This document shows positions 42,271 to 50,130 of a stretch of DNA of 64,000 bases, piece by piece. The first letter of the stretch is position 1; each line of letters starts with the position of its first letter. The stretch covers positions 62,001 to 126,000 of the forward strand of contig CALKUH010000070.1 in assembly GCA_937996795.1 (NCBI GenBank), read 5' to 3'. The notes under the pieces are model-generated. The model was given only the letters and a program-made list of their open reading frames with translations. It did no database searches and was not told where the DNA came from. The DNA comes from an uncultured Verrucomicrobiota bacterium. GTDB taxonomy: Bacteria > Verrucomicrobiota > Kiritimatiellia > CAIVKH01. The position numbers and the translations under genes are program-made.

Positions 42271-42284
42271 TTTGACACATCAAA
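42271..42284. promoter_or_regulatory. Operator site C, TTTGACACATCAAA, upstream of the GntR gene
   Basis: This is a variant of the common palindrome with two core differences and the same outer arms (TTTGA/TCAAA). It contains a TTGACA hexamer and lies 58 bp before the ATG at 42342, consistent with autoregulation. Confidence 0.6.
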
Positions 42285-42341
42285 GCGGGTGTTTACTTGG
42301 CAAACTACACATTCCCCGACGCGCGAGACCAATTGGATGCG

Positions 42342-43019
42342 ATGTCATCCAAGACCCTGACGCGGAAGATTTACGAGGCGTTGCGCACTGACATTCTTAA
42401 CGGCCGCCGGCGTCCGGGCGACCGGCTGGTCCGCAAGACCGTGGCGCGCGAGATGGGGGTCAGCGCCATGCCCATCACCGAGGCGCTGTACATGTTGGAA
42501 CTCGACGGTCTCGTTGAAAATGTTCCGATGTATGGCTGCCGCGTGCGGCCGGTAACGGCCGAGGATATCCACAACGACCAGGTGCTGCGCGAGGCGATCG
42601 AGTGTCAGACGGCCCGGATCTGTGCTGAAAAGGCAACGGATGCCGAATTGTCCCGATTGATGGCGTCGGCGGTGCGGGTGGACCGGCTGATGGCCGAGGG
42701 CGATCCGCAATCCGTGGTGGGCATGAACCTGCACTGCGACTTTCACATGGATATCGCGCGTTATGCGCGCTGCCCAATCCTGGTCGACGAACTCGAGCGG
42801 GTGTGGTTCCGTCGCAACATGCGGCTCAACTGGATCAATGCGACGGCCTGCAAACCCGTGCCGCCAGACTGGCACCAGAAGCTGGTTGCCGTCCTGAAAA
42901 AACGCGATCCGGATGCCGCCACGGAAGCCATGCGTGAACATACCCGGTGGGGTATTGAAAACGAACACCAGGCGCTGGAACTCTACCGCAAACAGCAGCT
43001 GGCGACCGCGGAAGCCTGA
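42342..43019 (+). CDS. GntR/FCD-family transcriptional regulator
   Basis: The 225-residue product has an N-terminal GntR winged helix with RKIYEALRTDILNGRRRPGDRLVRKTVAREMGVSAMPITEALYMLE. A C-terminal FCD ligand domain follows, with metal-binding candidates in LHCDFHMDIARYARCP, DWHQKLVAV and REHTRWG. FCD regulators usually sense sugar acids or related carboxylates. I prefer ATG 42342 (MSSKTLTRKIYEA) over TTG 42297, because operator C and its -35 box lie immediately before. It stands at the centre of six palindromic sites. It is convergent with the aldolase gene, 3 bp away. Confidence 0.86.
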   Translation: MSSKTLTRKIYEALRTDILNGRRRPGDRLVRKTVAREMGVSAMPITEALYMLELDGLVENVPMYGCRVRPVTAEDIHNDQVLREAIECQTARICAEKATDAELSRLMASAVRVDRLMAEGDPQSVVGMNLHCDFHMDIARYARCPILVDELERVWFRRNMRLNWINATACKPVPPDWHQKLVAVLKKRDPDAATEAMREHTRWGIENEHQALELYRKQQLATAEA

Positions 43020-43022
43020 CGC

Positions 43023-43790
43023 CTATGCCGTTGCGCGGGCGTCGCGCACCGACTGGGCGGCCGCCTCCGCAAGGAAGACGACGTCAAGGCCGAGTACGAG
43101 CAGCGTAAAACCCGACGCACGGGCGCTGCGGATACGATCGGCGTTCGGGTGTACGATATGCAGGCCGGCCGCTTTGCCCTGCCGGGCGCATGCCTCGACA
43201 AAGGTTCTCATGGCTTCCTGCATCCGGGGGTGATCGAGTTGACCGCAGATGCCCATGGAGCCGCTAAGGTCCATGGGCCCGATCAGCGCGCCATCCACAC
43301 CCTCCACGGACAAAATGTCATCCAGCGCGTCGATCGCCCGGTGGTGCTCAATTTGGACCACGACAGCCGTTTCTTCGTTTGCGCGTTTGATGTAGTCGTG
43401 AAAATCCGCGCCGTGTCCGCTGGCGCGCATATAGCCGAATCCGCGCTGCCCGCGCGGCGGGTATTTCGCGGCGCTCACCGCCGCTTCGGCCTCCGATGCG
43501 CTGTTGATCATCGGCACGATAACGCCCTGGGCGCCGGCATCGAGACAGCGCCGGATCCAGATGGGATCATTCGCCGGCACGCGCGCCACCGCGGCCGCAG
43601 GGTAGGAGGAGAGGGCGCGGAACAGATGGGTCGCGGATTCCAGATCCTGCACGCCGTGTTCGAGGTCTGCGCAAACCCAGTCGAACCCGGCGCGACCGAA
43701 GACCTCCGCGATGGCGGGGTGGCCGATCTGGACCCAGGCGCCGAGCGACAGGGTGCGCTGGTTGAGTTGCTGGCGAAAGGTGGTTGGCAT
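43023..43790 (-). CDS. HpcH/HpaI-family 2-oxo acid aldolase
   Basis: The 255-residue product has the family sequence: SLGAWVQIGHPAIAEVFGRAGFDWVCADLEHG, VARVPANDPIWIRRCLDAGAQGVIVPMINSASEAE, GQRGFGYMRASGHG, VVQIEHHRAIDALDDI and the metal-binding EGVDGALIGPMDLSGSMG. These class II pyruvate aldolases cleave 2-keto-3-deoxy sugar acids, including 2-keto-3-deoxy-rhamnonate or -fuconate. It is coupled to the dehydrogenase gene 7 bp upstream. Their joint task is probably sugar-acid breakdown. Confidence 0.88.
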   Translation of the reverse strand: MPTTFRQQLNQRTLSLGAWVQIGHPAIAEVFGRAGFDWVCADLEHGVQDLESATHLFRALSSYPAAAVARVPANDPIWIRRCLDAGAQGVIVPMINSASEAEAAVSAAKYPPRGQRGFGYMRASGHGADFHDYIKRANEETAVVVQIEHHRAIDALDDILSVEGVDGALIGPMDLSGSMGICGQLDHPRMQEAMRTFVEACARQGKAAGLHIVHPNADRIRSARASGFTLLVLGLDVVFLAEAAAQSVRDARATA

Positions 43791-43797
43791 GGGAGTG

Positions 43798-44820
43798 TCA
43801 GGCGGGGTTGGGGACGAGGATCGGCAGGACGGCGGGATTCAGCAGATTCATCTGTTCGTAACGGCCGTAAGCGCCATGCCGGATGTTGTCGAGCACCCGC
43901 TCGCCCATCCGGCGGCAGGCTTCCGCGGTGGAGCTGCCGACGTGCGGGGTCAGGAGGACCTGCGGCAGCGTGCGCAAGTCTTTCGCCGGATGCGCAGGCC
44001 GATAGGGCTCGCATTCGAAGACATCCAACGCCGCGCCGCCGAGGTGGCCCTCTTGGATGGCGTCGAACAAGGCCTGCTCGTCCACGATCGGGCCGCGGGC
44101 GGTGTTGATCAGCCACGCGCCGCGCGCCATGGCCCGCAAGAGTTCCCGATTGATGAAATGCCGGTTCGCTGGGGTGGCGGGGATGTGCAGCGAAACAAAA
44201 TCGGCGCCCTCCACCGCGCGTTCGAAGGTCGGCACGCGGCGACTGAACGGTTCGTCGATTTCCGGAAAATCCCCGCTGACGGAGCGATCGCACCCGACCA
44301 CCTCCATGCCGAATCCGCGTGTCGCAATCGACGCCACGCGTCGGCCGATCGATCCACAGCCGATGACGGCGAGGCGTCGTCCGCACAGCTCCACGCCGAC
44401 GCGGGGCGCCCAGTCGTTCGCGCGCATCGCGCGATCGGTCGCCGCAATATGCCGGGCGGCCGCCAGCATCAGGCCGATGGCGTGCTCCGCCACCGACAGG
44501 TCCAGCACGCCCGGCGTATTCGTGCACAACAGCCCGCGGCTCGTGGCCCGGGTGAGATCAACCCCGTCAAATCCCACGCCGAAGCGCGCGATGACCCCGC
44601 CCACGGGAAGCGCTTCGTACAGCGCCCCGCTGTACCGCTCCGTGCCGAGCACCACCGCGCCGGCGCCCGAGGCGCGCACCAATTCCGCCAGCGCGGCCTC
44701 CTCGGAAGGCGCGGACCGGCATACCAGTCCATGCGCAACGGCAGCGTTGAACACGTCCGCTGCTTTTCGGTACTCTGGCGCTGTCACGAGCACCAGTACG
44801 GGGTCTGCGAGCCGACTCAT
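43798..44820 (-). CDS. D-isomer-specific 2-hydroxyacid dehydrogenase
   Basis: The 340-residue product has the catalytic domain region with ARFGVGFDGVDL, the NAD-binding LAVIGCGSIGRRVASIATRGFGM, the ADFVSLHIPATPANRHFINRELLRAMARGAWLINTARGPIVDEQAL block, and the catalytic DVFECEPYRPAHP and LLTPHVGSSTAEA region (Arg, Glu, His). It resembles PhdH/glyoxylate-hydroxypyruvate reductases. The ATG at 44820 (MSRLADP) lies just after operator D; the longer frame from 44862 crosses the operator. In context it may act on a 2-oxo acid or semialdehyde made from the sugar acid. Confidence 0.87.
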   Translation of the reverse strand: MSRLADPVLVLVTAPEYRKAADVFNAAVAHGLVCRSAPSEEAALAELVRASGAGAVVLGTERYSGALYEALPVGGVIARFGVGFDGVDLTRATSRGLLCTNTPGVLDLSVAEHAIGLMLAAARHIAATDRAMRANDWAPRVGVELCGRRLAVIGCGSIGRRVASIATRGFGMEVVGCDRSVSGDFPEIDEPFSRRVPTFERAVEGADFVSLHIPATPANRHFINRELLRAMARGAWLINTARGPIVDEQALFDAIQEGHLGGAALDVFECEPYRPAHPAKDLRTLPQVLLTPHVGSSTAEACRRMGERVLDNIRHGAYGRYEQMNLLNPAVLPILVPNPA

Positions 44821-44831
44821 ACGGACATATA

Positions 44832-44841
44832 TGACATGTCG
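44832..44841. promoter_or_regulatory. Operator site D, TGACATGTCG
   Basis: This site differs by one base from the perfect palindrome. It lies 12 bp upstream of the dehydrogenase ATG, between a TTGCCA-like -35 and an ATATAT-like -10 of the leftward promoter. Confidence 0.6.
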
Positions 44842-44903
44842 AAAGCGGGTTGGCAAACCCAACGTATTTGATTAGCCGATATATTTCACGACGGCGAATT
44901 ATT

Positions 44904-44913
44904 TGACATGTCA
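44904..44913. promoter_or_regulatory. Operator site E, TGACATGTCA
   Basis: This is a perfect copy preceded by TT, so TTGACA is included. It is followed after 17 bp by CATGGT, a weak -10. It lies 68 bp upstream of the PEP-CTERM gene at 44981. Confidence 0.7.
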
Positions 44914-44980
44914 TCACGAAGCAGGCATGGTGTTGGGGTGGATCACTAGAGGGGAGCATTCTGTGCTCGGGAGAACAGCC

Positions 44981-45871
44981 ATGAAGCAAACGCGAGTCGT
45001 CAAATTCGGAATCGTGAGCGTTGCGATATGGGCGTCCGGTGTGGTGGCGCACGCAGACACGGTGGCCTATTGGCAATTCGATGGCGACGGTGGCGGGACG
45101 TATTCGAATGCGTCGGTGGGCGCCGGCGCCTACAACCTGGTTGCCGTGGGCGGACCGTTTTCCCAAAGCGGGTTGAGTGCGGGGGCGGTGCCCAATCCGG
45201 ATGCGACGGTTGGTTTTGTCGGCTCGCCATCCGCGAATGCGGGCAGCCTCTTTTCCGTCAGCAACCAGGCCCGGTATATGGCCACCTCTGGCGATGGCTC
45301 GGCGGGCCTGACCCTTGCGGGTTCCAGCCGGTGGACGATGGAGGGGTGGTATAATTTGTACGCGGGCACCGGGCCAACGATCGACATGTTGTGGACCACG
45401 CGGGATTCGTCGTCGTCCTTTGTCGGCCTGTCGCTTCACGTCAATGTGGCGGGTGAGCTTGAATTCGTCGTCCAGCAGACGGGCCTGTCGACAAATCTGC
45501 TGAGCGGCGCGGGCTTCACCACCACGGGTCTCTGGCATCACGTGGCGATGACCTTCGACGGGACGGCGGGCGCAAACGGCTTGTTTGAAATGTTCATGAA
45601 CGGAAGCAGCGTCGGCACGCTGGCGTTGCCGGTCGCGATGAACCGCGTCACCATCGACACGGGGGATGTGGCGCAGCTGCGTTTTGCGGGCCGCGCGGCC
45701 TCGACCAATTCGCTGGCGGGGCGGCTGGATGAATGGCGCCTTTCCGATGCCGTGTTGGCGCCCGATCAATTCCTCAATTATGTCCCGGAACCGTCCACCG
45801 CCGCGCTGATCTTGTGCGGGCTCGCGATGGCCTGGCGGCGAGGCCGGCGGAATGCGCCTCGCGTGGAATAG
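44981..45871 (+). CDS. PEP-CTERM LamG-like secreted protein
   Basis: The 296-residue product starts at ATG 44981 with GGGAG 8 bp upstream. The signal peptide ends near residue 25 (VVAHADT). A LamG/concanavalin-like domain follows (DTVAYWQFDGDGGGTYSNAS to GRLDEWRLSDAVLAPDQF), then the sorting signal VPEPSTAALILCGLAMAWRRGRR at the C-terminus. The VPEP motif, hydrophobic helix and Arg cluster define a PEP-CTERM substrate of an EpsH/exosortase system. It is the first gene of the unit under operator E and may bind or display the glycan at the cell surface. Confidence 0.87.
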   Translation: MKQTRVVKFGIVSVAIWASGVVAHADTVAYWQFDGDGGGTYSNASVGAGAYNLVAVGGPFSQSGLSAGAVPNPDATVGFVGSPSANAGSLFSVSNQARYMATSGDGSAGLTLAGSSRWTMEGWYNLYAGTGPTIDMLWTTRDSSSSFVGLSLHVNVAGELEFVVQQTGLSTNLLSGAGFTTTGLWHHVAMTFDGTAGANGLFEMFMNGSSVGTLALPVAMNRVTIDTGDVAQLRFAGRAASTNSLAGRLDEWRLSDAVLAPDQFLNYVPEPSTAALILCGLAMAWRRGRRNAPRVE

Positions 45872-47498
45872 GGCGGCGCGCCTCTGTGCGCTTCTGTTCG
45901 CGCTCGCCTTCCCCGTGTGCACGGGCGGCGAACCGGTGCGCCTGCTGGAGCGGCCCGCCTATCCGCTCTACACCATCAGCAGCCTCAAATCAGCGCTGAG
46001 CGGGGAGGACCTTGATGCGCTCGCGCGCCACTTCACGCTGATCCACGGGAAGCTCGATGCGGACCAGTTCGATGCGTTGCGCGCGCGCAATCCGGCCTTC
46101 ACCTGCCTGCGCTACATCAACAGCACCTACACCCGGACGCCGGAGCATGTCGGCATCGTGGAGTCGCGTTATCGCAAGGCGCTCGCGCTGCATGCCGCGG
46201 CGCGGCTCGCGGCGGACGCGACGCCCACCGACACCGTGCTGCGCGTGTCGGCGTGGGACCCGCGCGATCCGCGCGTGCCGGTGCACGGGAGCACGGTGGA
46301 GGGCGATTTTTCCTCCACCGACCCGGAGCGCCCGAGCACGCGCTTTTTCGTGAGCTGGGTCCGCATCGGCGACGAATGGATGCGCGTGAACCGCGTCGAC
46401 GCCGAAACCGGCGGGCTGGAGGTAACCCGCGGCTGGTCGGGCGGCACGGCGGTCGCGCACCGCGCCGGGGCCGTGGTGCTCGCGCCGGTGTATCTGGGCT
46501 TCCGGCGCGCGAACAACCAGAAATATCCCGGCCAGCACCCGCTCGGTCCCGGGCGTCACCTGCGCTACGTGCTCGATCCCGGCGTGCCGGAGGGCCACCC
46601 GTTTATCGCGGACCAGGTGGTGGAAGCGATGACCGTGGACCGCGCCGACGGCGTCTGGCTCGACACGTTGAATACCGGCGACTTCAATTTGTCGGACGCC
46701 CTCGGGCGCCCGGTGCGCGCATGGAATGTCGCGACGGGCGCGCCCTACACGTTTGATGAGTTTCGCGCCGCGCAGGAGAAGAAATTCGCGTTTGTGCAGG
46801 AGGACGTGCACGCGCGGGTGGGGCGCCACCCCGTGCTGGTCGGGAACAACCTCAAGCCGTCCACCTACCCGCCGGGGCGCGGCGGCATGCGCCTGCTGCT
46901 GGAGTCCACGGCGGAGAAACCGCGGCCGCTCGACGGCTTCTGCATGGAGGGCGGCCTCGCGTGGGACCAGAACGACCTCGAGCCGGAGCATCTCGCGTGG
47001 AAGGATCGCATCGCGATGCTGATGGACGCCGCGCAGCGCGGGCTGGCGGCGATGCCGATCCTCGCCTCCGCAGGCTCGGACAGTCCGGCCTCCGAGGCCG
47101 ACACCCCGGCGCGCGAGCGCATGGAGCGCTTCGGCTACGCGAGTTACCTGCTCGCGGTGGAGGCGAACGGCCGCACGCGCATGGGGACCTACGCCTTTTA
47201 CCAGTCCGGGGGCCGCCGCTTCGTGAAGGTGCACCCGATGTATTTTTATCCCATCGGCGCGCCCGCGGAAACCTGGCCGCCGGACCAGCTCGATCGCTAT
47301 CGCATGGCCGATTCGCCCGTCTATCGGCGCGCCTTCACCGGCGGCGTCGTGCTGGTCAATCCGTCGCACGAAACGGCGGTGGCGGTGCTGGATGCGATCC
47401 TGACGGATCCCGACACGGGCGCGTCCGTGGAACAGGTCACGCTGCCGCCGGGCTCGGGGAAAATACTCCTGGCGCCGGCGGCCGGCGGAGACGGGTAA
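45852..47498 (+). CDS. Putative glycoside hydrolase, unclassified family, paralogue 1
   Basis: The 548-residue product has a signal peptide MRLAWNRAARLCALLFALAF. The sequence RPAYPLYTISSLKSALSGEDLDALARHFTLIHGKLD looks like the start of a TIM barrel. DGVWLDTLNTGDFNLSDALGRPV holds candidate catalytic Asp residues, and DGFCMEGGLAW holds a candidate Glu. Residues of about 115-205 are a beta insert with GDEWMRVNRVDAETGGLEVTRGWSGGTAVAHRAG. The organisation is shared with the next gene. I cannot place it in a CAZy family; GHL-type predicted hydrolases are the nearest idea. Its start overlaps the PEP-CTERM gene by 20 bp. Confidence 0.62.
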   Translation: MRLAWNRAARLCALLFALAFPVCTGGEPVRLLERPAYPLYTISSLKSALSGEDLDALARHFTLIHGKLDADQFDALRARNPAFTCLRYINSTYTRTPEHVGIVESRYRKALALHAAARLAADATPTDTVLRVSAWDPRDPRVPVHGSTVEGDFSSTDPERPSTRFFVSWVRIGDEWMRVNRVDAETGGLEVTRGWSGGTAVAHRAGAVVLAPVYLGFRRANNQKYPGQHPLGPGRHLRYVLDPGVPEGHPFIADQVVEAMTVDRADGVWLDTLNTGDFNLSDALGRPVRAWNVATGAPYTFDEFRAAQEKKFAFVQEDVHARVGRHPVLVGNNLKPSTYPPGRGGMRLLLESTAEKPRPLDGFCMEGGLAWDQNDLEPEHLAWKDRIAMLMDAAQRGLAAMPILASAGSDSPASEADTPARERMERFGYASYLLAVEANGRTRMGTYAFYQSGGRRFVKVHPMYFYPIGAPAETWPPDQLDRYRMADSPVYRRAFTGGVVLVNPSHETAVAVLDAILTDPDTGASVEQVTLPPGSGKILLAPAAGGDG

Positions 47499-47541
47499 CG
47501 GAGCGCAGACAATAAACGAAGCGGTCCCGGCGTTATTGATT

Positions 47542-47570
47542 TTGACATGTCATAATGTCGGGCCTATACA
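47542..47570 (+). promoter_or_regulatory. Promoter with embedded operator site F (TTGACATGTCA)
   Basis: TTGACA (47542-47547), 17 bp, then TATACA (47565-47570) is a near-perfect sigma-70 promoter. The palindrome TGACATGTCA (47543-47552) covers the -35 hexamer, so a bound regulator would block it. It would drive the gene at 47596 and those following. Confidence 0.75.
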
Positions 47571-47595
47571 CACCACAACGAAAGCGCAGGCGGCA

Positions 47596-49263
47596 ATGGA
47601 CCTTCAGATAACGCGGCGAACAGCGGGAGTGATGCGATGGATGGTGTGGGCCTGGGCGCTGCCGGGCCTGGCCCCGGCCCAGACGCCCGCAACCTTCACC
47701 CCGTTGGAGCGGCCGGCGTATGCCTTGTATACGCTGGTCAGCCGTCCGTTGGACCTGACGCCGGCGGATATCACAGGGCTCGGGCGGAACTTCGATTTTC
47801 TGCACGGGAACCTGGAGCCGGAACAGTTCGATGCCCTCCGCAAGGTCAATCCGGAGTTCAAGGCGCTGCGCTACATCAACAGCACCTACACGCGCTTTGA
47901 CGAGGATGTCGGGGTGGTGGAGTCGAAGCACCGGCGCGGCCTGTGCATGCATCCGGCGGCGCGCCTCGCTGAATCCGTGGCGGCGGACGCCACGCGGTTC
48001 CGGGTCGAACCCCTCGAGTCCGGGAAGAAGGGCCGGAAGGCGGCGATTCCGATTCGCGCGAGCACGGTGGACGGCGACTTTTCGTCCACGGACCCGAAGC
48101 GGCCCAGCACGAAGCACTACGTCTTCTGGATCCGCGTGGGCGATGAATTGATGCGCGTAAACGCGTTCGATCCGGCGTCGGGCGAGGTGCGGGTGACGCG
48201 GGGATTTTCCGGCACCACCCCGGCGGCGCACGCCGCGGGCGGGCCGGTGTTCTCGCCCGTCTACCTGGGCTTCAAGCGCGGGAACAAGGACAAGTATCCG
48301 GGCCAGCATCCGGGCGGGCCGGGCGAGCGGCTGCGGTATGTGCTCGATCCGAACAGTCCCGACGGGTGGACGTATTTTTCGGACCAGGTCGTCCGCGCGA
48401 TGACCGAGTCGCGGGCGGACGGCGTGTGGCTGGACACGTTGAACGTGGGGGACTTCAACCTCTCCGATTGTCTGGGCCGGAAGGTGGATCCGTGGGATTT
48501 CCGAAGCGGCCGGCTCTACCGGCCGGACGACTTCCGCGAGGGGCAGGAACGCAAAATCGATTTCATCCAACGGGATGTGCACCGGCGGCTGGGCCGCCAT
48601 CCGGTGCTGGTGGCGAACAATCTCAAACCCTCCTCCTTCTACCCGGGCAGCGGCGGCATGCGCCGGCTGCTGGAATCCACCGAGGTCAAACCGCGCCCGC
48701 TCGACGGCTTTTGCATGGAGGGCGGACTGGCGTGGCAGAAGGCGGATGAAGAGCACGAGACGAACACCTGGCGCAGCCGGATCGTCATGCTCATGGAAGC
48801 CGCGCAGGCCGGGCTGGCCGCGATGCCGATCTGGGGCGGCGCGGGCGGCAAGAGCGTCGGCTCGGAGCCCGACACGCCGGGACGCGACCGGGCCGAGCGG
48901 TTCGCCTACGCCAGTTATCTGCTCGCCGTGGAGAAGAACGGCCGCACGAAGATGGGCACCTATGCGATCTACCAGGCGGACGGGCGCCGTTTCGTCAAGG
49001 TGCACCCGATGTATTTTTATCCCGTCGGCGATCCGGCGGAATCGGTGAAGCCGGCTGAATTCGACCGCTACGCGCTCAACGACGGCGCGGTGTATCGCCG
49101 CCGGTTCACGAACGGGCAGGTGCTGGTCAATGTGTCGACGGCGCCGCAGCGCATGGTCCTGGAATTCCCGCACCTGGACCCGGACACCCGCGCGGTGGTG
49201 AACGGGATCGACCTGGCGCCCGGAACCGGCAAGATTCTGTTGTTGGCGAAGGAGGCCCCATGA
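47596..49263 (+). CDS. Putative glycoside hydrolase, unclassified family, paralogue 2
   Basis: The 555-residue product is a close paralogue of the preceding gene along the full length. Matching landmarks are RYINSTYTRFDEDVGVVESKHRR, the beta insert GDELMRVNAFDPASGEVRVTRGFSGTTPAAHAAG, DGVWLDTLNVGDFNLSDCLGRKV, LVANNLKPSSFYPG and DGFCMEGGLAWQKADEEHE. A hydrophobic signal region (MRWMVWAWALPGLAPAQ) lies 12 residues in, so the start could also be Met at 47632. Transcription starts from the promoter at 47542. The paired paralogues suggest two steps or two linkages of the same polymer. Confidence 0.65.
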   Translation: MDLQITRRTAGVMRWMVWAWALPGLAPAQTPATFTPLERPAYALYTLVSRPLDLTPADITGLGRNFDFLHGNLEPEQFDALRKVNPEFKALRYINSTYTRFDEDVGVVESKHRRGLCMHPAARLAESVAADATRFRVEPLESGKKGRKAAIPIRASTVDGDFSSTDPKRPSTKHYVFWIRVGDELMRVNAFDPASGEVRVTRGFSGTTPAAHAAGGPVFSPVYLGFKRGNKDKYPGQHPGGPGERLRYVLDPNSPDGWTYFSDQVVRAMTESRADGVWLDTLNVGDFNLSDCLGRKVDPWDFRSGRLYRPDDFREGQERKIDFIQRDVHRRLGRHPVLVANNLKPSSFYPGSGGMRRLLESTEVKPRPLDGFCMEGGLAWQKADEEHETNTWRSRIVMLMEAAQAGLAAMPIWGGAGGKSVGSEPDTPGRDRAERFAYASYLLAVEKNGRTKMGTYAIYQADGRRFVKVHPMYFYPVGDPAESVKPAEFDRYALNDGAVYRRRFTNGQVLVNVSTAPQRMVLEFPHLDPDTRAVVNGIDLAPGTGKILLLAKEAP

Positions 49264-50123
49264 ACTCGATGATTGGTTGCGTCGCGTTGGCGGCGCTGAT
49301 GGGGTTGCACGTTCCGGCGCAGGCCCAGGCCGGGACGACGGGCCGCACGGTGCGTCTGTTCATCCTCTCCGGCCAGTCCAACGCCGGCGGCAAGGGCGTG
49401 GGCAGCGAGTTGCCCGCGGAATACCGGGATCTGGGGCCGGATGTGCTGGGGTACGGCAAGGGGTTCAAGGAACTGGCCCCGCTGCGGCCCTATCCGCGCA
49501 AGGATTTCGGGGCGGACAACACCGCGTTCGGCGCGGAGATCACCTTCGCCTACTTCGCGAAAAAGGCGTTTCCGGACGACATCCTTTGCATCGCGAAGCA
49601 GACGGAAGGCGCATGCTCCATTGTGGCGTGGGATAAAAACTGGCAGCGGCCCGACTGGAAGAGCGATCTCGCGCGGGTGAAGAATGAAAACAAGGAACCG
49701 CAATATCCCGAACTCATCGGCGTCATCCGCGGTGCGCAACGGGCGCTCGCCGCGCGCGCGGACGTCGGAGCGGTCGTGTTGTCGGGCGTGTTGTGGGTGC
49801 AGTCGGAGCGCGACGACAACCATCCCGGCACGGCGGCGGACTACGAGCAGAACCTGCGCGCCCTGATCGCCAACCTGCGCGCGGACATGGAGGTCGCGGA
49901 CCTGCCCTTCCTGTTCGCGGACGGCAACGGGCGGCAGAACCTCGCCGTCCTGCGCGCGGGCATGAAACGCGTCGCGGACACGGTGCCGAACACGGCGCTC
50001 GTTTCCATCGAGGGCCTGCCGCGCGGCGACAAGGTGCATTACAACGCCGCGGGCCAGGTCGAACTGGGCCGCCGTTTCGCCGAGGCATATCTCCGCCTGG
50101 CCGGGCGCGCGCCCGCCCCTTGA
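49260..50123 (+). CDS. SASA-type carbohydrate acetylesterase
   Basis: The 287-residue product overlaps the preceding stop by 4 bp (ATGA). It has a signal peptide MNSMIGCVALAALMGLHVPAQAQ. The core opens RLFILSGQSNAGGKG with the nucleophile Ser; GVLWVQSERDDNH and DKVHYNAAGQVELGRRF follow, the latter with the catalytic His. It closely resembles the esterase at 37866. It is an exported O-acetyl esterase. Confidence 0.86.
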   Translation: MNSMIGCVALAALMGLHVPAQAQAGTTGRTVRLFILSGQSNAGGKGVGSELPAEYRDLGPDVLGYGKGFKELAPLRPYPRKDFGADNTAFGAEITFAYFAKKAFPDDILCIAKQTEGACSIVAWDKNWQRPDWKSDLARVKNENKEPQYPELIGVIRGAQRALAARADVGAVVLSGVLWVQSERDDNHPGTAADYEQNLRALIANLRADMEVADLPFLFADGNGRQNLAVLRAGMKRVADTVPNTALVSIEGLPRGDKVHYNAAGQVELGRRFAEAYLRLAGRAPAP

Positions 50124-50130
50124 CGCCGCG

